From a bacterium UBA2219 (GTDB lineage Bacteria > Desulfobacterota > Deferrimicrobia > Deferrimicrobiales > Deferrimicrobiaceae), in NCBI GenBank assembly GCA_002327765.1, contig DCUH01000024.1, forward strand, positions 1 through 18,351: 18,351 bases of DNA, given 5' to 3'. This document shows positions 14,345 to 18,351 of the stretch, one piece after another (the stretch's first letter is position 1; each line of letters begins with the position of its first letter). The position numbers were made by a program, and so were the translations under genes. Under the pieces are notes generated by a model. It had not been told where the DNA came from and did no database searches. It saw nothing but the letters and a program-made list of their open reading frames with translations.

Positions 14345-14378
14345 CGTCAATCCCTTGACGATCGCACGCTCCTTGACG
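14345..14378. promoter_or_regulatory. CGTCAA/TTGACG repeat cluster, candidate operator
   Basis: CGTCAA (14345-14350) and TTGACG (14355-14360) form a perfect 6-bp inverted repeat with a 4-base spacer, and a third half-site TTGACG follows at 14373-14378. The cluster lies in the 228-base divergent region between the threonine ammonia-lyase promoter and the small sigma-54 unit. This geometry is typical of a dimeric regulator site. TTGACG also resembles a -35 box, so a promoter role is an alternative. No regulator gene is in the window. Confidence 0.4.
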
Positions 14379-14462
14379 CGGGCCGGGTGCGGCTGCCGCC
14401 GGGGTCGTTCCGTATCTCCCCGAACATCGATCATTTTCGGCCGGAATTCACGCTGAAACTAT

Positions 14463-14478
14463 CGGCACGGAAAATGCA
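14463..14478 (+). promoter_or_regulatory. Sigma-54 (-24/-12) promoter
   Basis: CGGCACGGAAAATGCA matches the consensus TGGCACG-N4-TTGCW at most positions. The -24 element GGCACG is exact and its GG (14464-14465) stands exactly 12 bases before the invariant GC (14476-14477). One T of the -12 box is replaced by A, and the first T by C. Transcription should start near 14489, about 27 bases before the ATG at 14516. Such promoters need an AAA+ enhancer-binding activator, whose site would lie upstream. None is identified, although the element ATTTTCGGCCGG at 14433-14444 is a candidate. Confidence 0.65.
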
Positions 14479-14515
14479 AAATTTTTCGACAAGAAAGGGG
14501 ATCGGGAGGGCAGCG

Positions 14516-14686
14516 ATGCAGACAGACCGGGAAAGAAACGGAAAGACGCCCGTTCAGAAGGAAATCAGCGTGGTCATGAAAAAGGCATATTGCGGCTTCG
14601 AGCGCCTGGAAAAAGAGCACGACGAACGGATCCGGCTCCTTCTCGCGCACATCCGCAGCGGGCTCGTCGGGACGCAGGCCGCCTGA
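14516..14686 (+). CDS. Small hypothetical protein, 56 residues
   Basis: ATG at 14516 preceded by the Shine-Dalgarno sequence GGGAGGG (14504-14510), with a 27-base leader from the predicted sigma-54 start. The product is MQTDRERNGKTPVQKEIS followed by a probable long amphipathic helix (VVMKKAYCGFERLEKEHDERIRLLLAHIRSGL). It is soluble, charged, has one Cys, and shows no signal or membrane segment. I recognise no family. The ordered set of promoter, ribosome binding site, ORF and terminator-like hairpin makes real expression likely even though the ORF is short. A role as a small regulatory or adaptor protein is only a guess. Confidence 0.65.
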   Translation: MQTDRERNGKTPVQKEISVVMKKAYCGFERLEKEHDERIRLLLAHIRSGLVGTQAA

Positions 14687-14711
14687 ACGGGTTCTTCCAC
14701 AAGCATGCCGC

Positions 14712-14744
14712 CCCGCCGGAGACGGCGGGTGGAAGACGTTTTTT
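14712..14744 (+). terminator. Intrinsic-terminator-like hairpin after the 56-residue ORF
   Basis: CCCGCCG (14712-14718), loop GAGA, CGGCGGG (14723-14729) form a 7-bp GC stem. Six T residues follow at 14739-14744, nine bases after the stem. The gap to the T-run is longer than ideal. It lies 26 bases after the stop of the small ORF and may also end the minus-strand DOMON transcript. Confidence 0.5.
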
Positions 14745-14767
14745 CCGCCGCATCCTCTCCTCGGTCT

Positions 14768-15307
14768 TCATCCCCAAGGTATCTTCAGAACGAACCCGTC
14801 CCTCCGGTGGAAGTCCGGCCGGGGGCCGGCGTGCCTTAGCGCCCAGTGGCTCGCATTGCCCGCCGCGTCCCGGACGACGGCGCAGATCCCGGCCTCCGCA
14901 TCGGTTCCGTCCGGAAAAATCCCGCCGAGGTCCAGCGCGGCCGTGAAGCGCAGGGCGCCCGGTTCCGGCGAAACCCGGAAGGGCGGCGCCGCGATCGCTT
15001 CCTCCTCCCGCATTCCCGCCCTGTACGAATCGAATCGGTACACGTTCCAGTGGCCGGCCGGCGACAGGTTGAATTCGAGGTAGCCTTCGGAGCCCGCGGC
15101 GGCGAGAAAGAGCTCCAGGCACGTTTCCTCCCAGAGGCGGTTCCTCCTTTCCGGCCGGGCGGCGCGGGCGGGGAAGGCGACGCGGGACAGCTCTCCCTCG
15201 AACGCGCAATCGAGCGACAGCGCGTCCCCGCGACGCGCGATCGAGCCGCCGATCCTCAAACCGGGGGGGCTTTCCTCGCCGGGGAAGGGCGAAAGCGAGA
15301 AGGTCAC
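14768..15307 (-). CDS. DOMON-like domain protein
   Basis: A 179-residue beta-rich protein. The central LWEETCLELFLA (58-69), SEGYLEFNLSPAGHWNVYRFDSYRAGM (73-99) and the C-terminal HWALRHAGPRPDFHRRDGFVLK (154-174) match the DOMON-like / CBM9-related group of short proteins, sometimes found attached to or near murB. DOMON folds bind haem or sugars; which ligand applies here is unknown. No signal peptide is seen, so it should be cytoplasmic. The start is placed at GTG 15307, which overlaps the stop of the upstream DUF1343 gene as GTGA, a coupling arrangement. An upstream GTG at 15367 would give a 60-base overlap and a low-complexity N-terminus. Close coupling with the NamZ-like gene suggests a joint role in cell-wall sugar handling (inference). 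Confidence 0.8.
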   Translation of the reverse strand: MTFSLSPFPGEESPPGLRIGGSIARRGDALSLDCAFEGELSRVAFPARAARPERRNRLWEETCLELFLAAAGSEGYLEFNLSPAGHWNVYRFDSYRAGMREEEAIAAPPFRVSPEPGALRFTAALDLGGIFPDGTDAEAGICAVVRDAAGNASHWALRHAGPRPDFHRRDGFVLKIPWG

Positions 15308-16524
15308 GGCCCGTACAACAGGTGCCGGGAGCGGCGTTTCCGGAACGCCCGCTCCTCGCGCGACCACGCCGCCCGGAGGCCGCGGCAGTCGCCGTTCCGG
15401 TCGATTGCCTCCCTCTCGCGCGCGGAGCCGCAGAGCAGGTCGAAGGCCGGGATGCGGCTCTCGAACTCATAGGCGTCGGTCCTCCAGCGGAAGCGGCCGG
15501 GGTCCTGGGCGCGCGCAGCCGCGACGCACGCGATGCCGGTGCGGAAGGGCAGGAACTCCCCCGGGTCGTGGACGTGGATCTCGACGCCGCGGCACGTCGC
15601 CCCCGCGTGCTTGTCCCAGGTGGGGACGAAGCGCACCGGCCGGAAACGGCAGCCCGGGAGCTTCCGTCTTCCAAGCGTCTCCGCCAGCCGGTCGGCGTCG
15701 AGCCACGGGGCCCCGAACAGCTCGAAGGGCCGCGTGGTGCCGCGCCCCTCGCTCAGGTTTGTCCCTTCGAGGAGGCACATCCCCGGGTAGACGAGCGCGG
15801 TTTCGGGCGTCGGCATGTTGGGCGAAGGGAAGACCCACGGGAGCCCGGTGTCGCGCCATGCCATGCCGCGCCTCCAGCCGTCGCACGGGACCACCGTGAG
15901 CGCGAGGCCGAGCCCGAGCTCTTCCCGGTAGAGCCCGGCCAGCTCGCCGACGGTGAGGCCGTGGCGGACCGGCACGTCGTGCACGCCGCAGAAGGATTCG
16001 AAACCGGGGCGCAGGGCGGGCCCCTCGACCCTGATCCCGCCGATGGGGTTGGGCCGGTCGAGGACGAAGAAGGCGATGCGGGCTTGCGCCGCCGCCTCCA
16101 TGCAGAAGAGCATGGTGGCCTGGTAGGTGTAGTAGCGCGCGCCGACGTCCTGGATGTCGAAGACCAGGGCGTCGAGCCCGCGCAGCGCCGCCCGGGGCGG
16201 GCGGAGCGACGCCGGGCTGTCGCCGTACAGCGAGCGGACCCGCACCCCCGTCCGGCGGTCGCGCCCGTGCCCGACCGGGGCCATGTACTGCGCGTCGCCG
16301 CGCACGCCGTGTTCCGGGCCGAACAGGGCGGACAGGCGGATCCCCCGCGCCCCGTGGAACAGGTCCGCCGCGTGGCGCAGCGACCGGTCCACCGAGGTGG
16401 GGTTGCAGATCAGCCCGACCGAAAGCCCGCGCAGGGGGGCGAACCGCTCCCCGGCCAGCACGTCGAGGCCGGAACGGACGGTCCTCTTGCCGGGCGGGAT
16501 TCCTCTCCCTTCCCGATACTTCAT
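15304..16524 (-). CDS. DUF1343 protein, exo-beta-N-acetylmuramidase (NamZ) family
   Basis: About 406 residues with the DUF1343 signatures: GLICNPTSVD (residues 37-46), ALFGPEHGVRGDAQ (66-79), LVFDIQDVGARYYTY (120-134), FVLDRPNPIGG, and FPSPNMPTPETALVYPGMCLLEGTNLSEGRGTTRPFE. The characterised member NamZ removes MurNAc from the non-reducing ends of peptidoglycan fragments. No signal peptide is visible (MKYREGRGIPPGKRTVRSGLDVLAGERF), so this enzyme may work in the cytoplasm on recycled muropeptides. Starts: ATG 16524, chosen, or GTG 16542; neither has a strong ribosome binding site. The stop overlaps the DOMON-like gene start. It is divergent from a LysA-like decarboxylase, which is of interest because DAP is the peptidoglycan cross-link residue. 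Confidence 0.9.
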   Translation of the reverse strand: MKYREGRGIPPGKRTVRSGLDVLAGERFAPLRGLSVGLICNPTSVDRSLRHAADLFHGARGIRLSALFGPEHGVRGDAQYMAPVGHGRDRRTGVRVRSLYGDSPASLRPPRAALRGLDALVFDIQDVGARYYTYQATMLFCMEAAAQARIAFFVLDRPNPIGGIRVEGPALRPGFESFCGVHDVPVRHGLTVGELAGLYREELGLGLALTVVPCDGWRRGMAWRDTGLPWVFPSPNMPTPETALVYPGMCLLEGTNLSEGRGTTRPFELFGAPWLDADRLAETLGRRKLPGCRFRPVRFVPTWDKHAGATCRGVEIHVHDPGEFLPFRTGIACVAAARAQDPGRFRWRTDAYEFESRIPAFDLLCGSAREREAIDRNGDCRGLRAAWSREERAFRKRRSRHLLYGP

Positions 16525-16543
16525 GATTTTGGAAGATACCACG

Positions 16544-16559
16544 AATTTCCTTTGAAATT
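16544..16559. promoter_or_regulatory. AT-rich inverted repeat between divergent genes
   Basis: AATTTC (16544-16549) and GAAATT (16554-16559) form a perfect 6-bp inverted repeat with spacer CTTT, in the most AT-rich patch of the surrounding kilobases. It lies between the NamZ-like gene (minus) and the LysA-like gene (plus), so it could be an operator for either. No clear -35/-10 pair was found. Confidence 0.3.
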
Positions 16560-16635
16560 TCCGAGGGGAGTTGCCGATAGATCGTTAGCCGTTCGCCGTC
16601 GGCCGGTGAAGACGGACGGCAAGGACACCCATGGG

Positions 16636-18186
16636 ATGCTGCGGACGGCGAAAGGCAACCTGAAAAAATCCATCCGGGCGGCGGTCTGCTCGCTGCGGGA
16701 CGACCGGTTCCGGAAGATCCTCGAGAAGGTGCCGAAGCGGCTCCTGCCGGTCTTCGATCACCCTTCCGCGCGGGACAGGTTCCTCGCCGGGAGAAGCTCC
16801 CTGTCCCCGTCGCTTTGGGACCTCAAGCCCGGGGCGAGAGGGCAGATGACGCTGCGCGGCGTCGATTGCCTGGAGCTCGCGGAGCGGTACGGGACCCCCC
16901 TGTACGTGGTCGACGCGGAGCGCCTTCGGAAGAACTTCGAGGAGTTCCGGGACGGGTTCACCGCCAGGTACCCCAAGGCGGAGGTAGCCTACTCCTACAA
17001 GACCAATCCGCTTCCCGGGGTCCTGGCCGCTCTGGACGCTTTCGGGGCCGACGCCGAAGTGGTTTCGGGCTTCGAGCTGTGGCTCGCCCTGGAGCTGGGC
17101 GTCTCTCCCGGCAGGATCGTCTACAACGGGCCCGGCAAGACCGCGGAGGATCTGGAACTTGCCGTGTCGAGGAACGTCAAGCTCGTCAACGTCGACGGAT
17201 CGCACGAGATCGACGCCATCGAGGAGATCGCGGGGAGGCACGGGCACCGGCAGAGCGTCGGGGTCCGGGTCGTCACGTCCGTCGGATGGCAGGGGAAATT
17301 CGGGTTCTCCATCGACACCGGCGCCGCTTTCGAGGCCTACCGCCGCCTCAAGGGGCTGAAGAACGTCGCGCCCGTGGGCATGCACGTCCACATCGGCGCG
17401 GGAGAGGGCGTGGGCGGGCCGTGCGACTACGCCAGGGCGGCGCGGGAGATGTGCCGTCTCGCCCGTCAGCTCAGGGAGAAGCTCGATATCTCCATCCGGT
17501 ACATCGACCTCGGGGGGGGATACAGTACGATCCGGACCGTCAGGGCGTACGATTCCCTGGACGCGAGGTTCCTCGAGGCGAACCTGCCGGTCCAGGAGGC
17601 GGCGATGAAGCGCTGCAACCGCACGGAGGATTACGCCGCCGCCGTCACCGACGTCCTGAAGAAGTATTGCCCGTCCGCCTCGCCGGACGCCCTTCCGACG
17701 TTGATCCTGGAGCCCGGGACGGCCGTCACCTGCACGGCGATGTTCGCGATGGTGAAAGTCCTCGACGTGAAATCGTCGAGGAACGGGATCCGGGACGTCA
17801 TCGTAGACGGAGGGAGGAGCTTCGCCGGCCCCACGGGCTGGGAGTGCCACGAGCTCCTCCACGCATCGAGGCTTGCGGCCCCCCGGGAAGAATATTTCCG
17901 GGTCTTCGGGCCGACCTGCACCCCCTACGACATGCTCTTCCAGGTGAAGCGGCTTCCTTCCCTGAAGCGGGGGGACGTTTTGGCGATCATGGACGCGGGG
18001 GCCTACTTCGTGCCCTTGCAGACGAATTTTTCCTACCCCCGGGCCGCCGCCGTGATGGTGGAGGAGGGGAGCCACCGATTGATCCGGGAAAGGGAGGAGT
18101 ACGGGGACATCGTGAGGATGGACATCGCGCCCGGGCGCCCGCGCGACCTGCGGATTCCGGCGCAGACCCGCCGGGGCGGCCCGTAG
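16636..18186 (+). CDS. Fold-III PLP decarboxylase, LysA/ornithine-decarboxylase-like, substrate uncertain
   Basis: About 516 residues, longer than the usual roughly 420 of diaminopimelate decarboxylase, because of a basic N-terminal extension of about 75 residues. The barrel begins near YGTPLYVVDAERL (85-97). Motifs: AYSYKTNPLPGVL with the PLP Lys at 122, VVSGFEL (142-148), GMHVHIGAGEG (248-258), the phosphate-binding DLGGGYS (291-297), ILEPGTAV (357-364) and GPTCTPYDML (425-434) with the catalytic Cys 428 contributed to the partner subunit. The usual EPGR reads EPGT, and the C-terminal DAGAY...SNYN..P region reads DAGAYFVPLQTNFSYPRA. Substrate preference may therefore differ from meso-DAP. 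The start is uncertain: ATG 16636, or GTG 16606; both have poor ribosome binding sites. Confidence 0.88.
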   Translation: MLRTAKGNLKKSIRAAVCSLRDDRFRKILEKVPKRLLPVFDHPSARDRFLAGRSSLSPSLWDLKPGARGQMTLRGVDCLELAERYGTPLYVVDAERLRKNFEEFRDGFTARYPKAEVAYSYKTNPLPGVLAALDAFGADAEVVSGFELWLALELGVSPGRIVYNGPGKTAEDLELAVSRNVKLVNVDGSHEIDAIEEIAGRHGHRQSVGVRVVTSVGWQGKFGFSIDTGAAFEAYRRLKGLKNVAPVGMHVHIGAGEGVGGPCDYARAAREMCRLARQLREKLDISIRYIDLGGGYSTIRTVRAYDSLDARFLEANLPVQEAAMKRCNRTEDYAAAVTDVLKKYCPSASPDALPTLILEPGTAVTCTAMFAMVKVLDVKSSRNGIRDVIVDGGRSFAGPTGWECHELLHASRLAAPREEYFRVFGPTCTPYDMLFQVKRLPSLKRGDVLAIMDAGAYFVPLQTNFSYPRAAAVMVEEGSHRLIREREEYGDIVRMDIAPGRPRDLRIPAQTRRGGP

Positions 18187-18203
18187 CGGGCCGCCCCGGC
18201 GGG
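18167..18203. terminator. Perfect 17-bp hairpin with the stop codon as its loop
   Basis: CCCGCCGGGGCGGCCCG (18167-18183) and CGGGCCGCCCCGGCGGG (18187-18203) are exact reverse complements. The 3-base loop TAG (18184-18186) is the stop codon of the LysA-like gene. The left arm encodes the last residues, RRGGP. The stop of the convergent cytochrome gene is 6 bases further on. No T-run is present on either strand. It probably acts as a shared terminator or 3' end protector. Confidence 0.6.
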
Positions 18204-18208
18204 AGAGG

Positions 18209-18351
18209 TCACTTCGACGCGGTCTTCTTCCCCATCGCGTCGGCGATCAGCTTGATCCCCTTCTTTGACTCCTCGATGGACCGCGTCAGCGACTCGCGGG
18301 CCAGCGAGGGGTTGTGGAAGCCGTCAGAGTTCTCGGCCGTCCACCACTCCC
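18209..18351 (-). CDS. C-terminal end of a NrfA-like (ammonia-forming nitrite reductase, c552) cytochrome
   Basis: Only the last 46 codons are in the window, ending with the TGA at 18209-18211. The translation reads EWWTAENSDGFHNPSLARESLTRSI, then EESKKGIKLIADAMGKK. The AENSxGFHNP block followed by a long helix is characteristic of the C-terminus of the pentahaem nitrite reductase NrfA, a periplasmic enzyme reducing nitrite to ammonia; related multihaem cytochromes share it. None of the haem-binding CxxCH motifs falls within the visible part, so the assignment rests on this one block. Convergent with the LysA-like gene. Confidence 0.65.
   Translation of the reverse strand, partial: EWWTAENSDGFHNPSLARESLTRSIEESKKGIKLIADAMGKKTASK

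Noticed and set aside
15322..16635. Upstream extension of the LysA-like reading frame by over 400 codons.
   Set aside because: The extension is antisense to the DUF1343 gene, is rich in Arg/Pro/Ala with no family match, and the homologous part starts after about 16636.
1..18351. CRISPR array, tRNA, rRNA, IS element or prophage.
   Set aside because: No regular repeat-spacer pattern, cloverleaf, transposase motif or phage gene was seen on reading both strands; most of the window is covered by ordinary chromosomal genes.

Overview
The window is GC-rich (roughly two thirds G+C by eye) and gene-dense, with about twenty genes on both strands. It looks like a Gram-negative bacterium: a lipobox lipoprotein, a twin-arginine substrate, a Cache-GGDEF membrane signalling protein, DsrE and OsmC small proteins, a tail matching ammonia-forming nitrite reductase, and at least one good sigma-54 (-24/-12) promoter. 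This mixture would suit a deltaproteobacterial (Desulfobacterota-like) lineage, but nothing in the window fixes the taxonomy.

Left part (1-6.0 kb): the 3' part of glycogen phosphorylase, a short lipoprotein behind it, then on the minus strand a YjdF/DUF2238 membrane protein, a diguanylate cyclase with a dCache_3-like sensor and an intact I-site, and a class I/II PLP aminotransferase. A DsrE-like protein runs divergently from the aminotransferase.

Middle (6.0-11.0 kb): a minus-strand operon of Tat-signal acetamidase/formamidase-family protein, CpXC-domain protein and exported ankyrin-repeat protein, the last two coupled by an ATGA overlap. Divergent from it is an unrecognised 85-residue protein. 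Then come an OsmC-family protein and a class I methyltransferase that carries an apparent export signal.

Right part (11.0-18.35 kb): two tandem DUF1624 (HGSNAT-like) membrane acyltransferases, the first apparently decayed by a frameshift and deletions; a threonine ammonia-lyase with C-terminal ACT-like region; a compact unit made of a sigma-54 promoter, a 56-residue ORF and a terminator-like hairpin; a GTGA-coupled pair of NamZ-like DUF1343 protein and DOMON-like protein; a divergent fold-III PLP decarboxylase related to LysA but with EPGT in place of EPGR; and the C-terminal end of a NrfA-like cytochrome.

Most notable: (a) the sigma-54-driven 56-residue ORF, and a matching promoter-like element plus a shared 12-mer upstream of the other unknown small gene at 9065; (b) hairpins built around stop codons at convergent gene ends, one 17-bp perfect stem having the stop codon itself as its loop; (c) enzymes in unexpected compartments or with altered key residues (signal-peptide methyltransferase, Tat-exported amidase, EPGT decarboxylase). 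No rRNA, tRNA, CRISPR array, insertion sequence or phage gene was seen.
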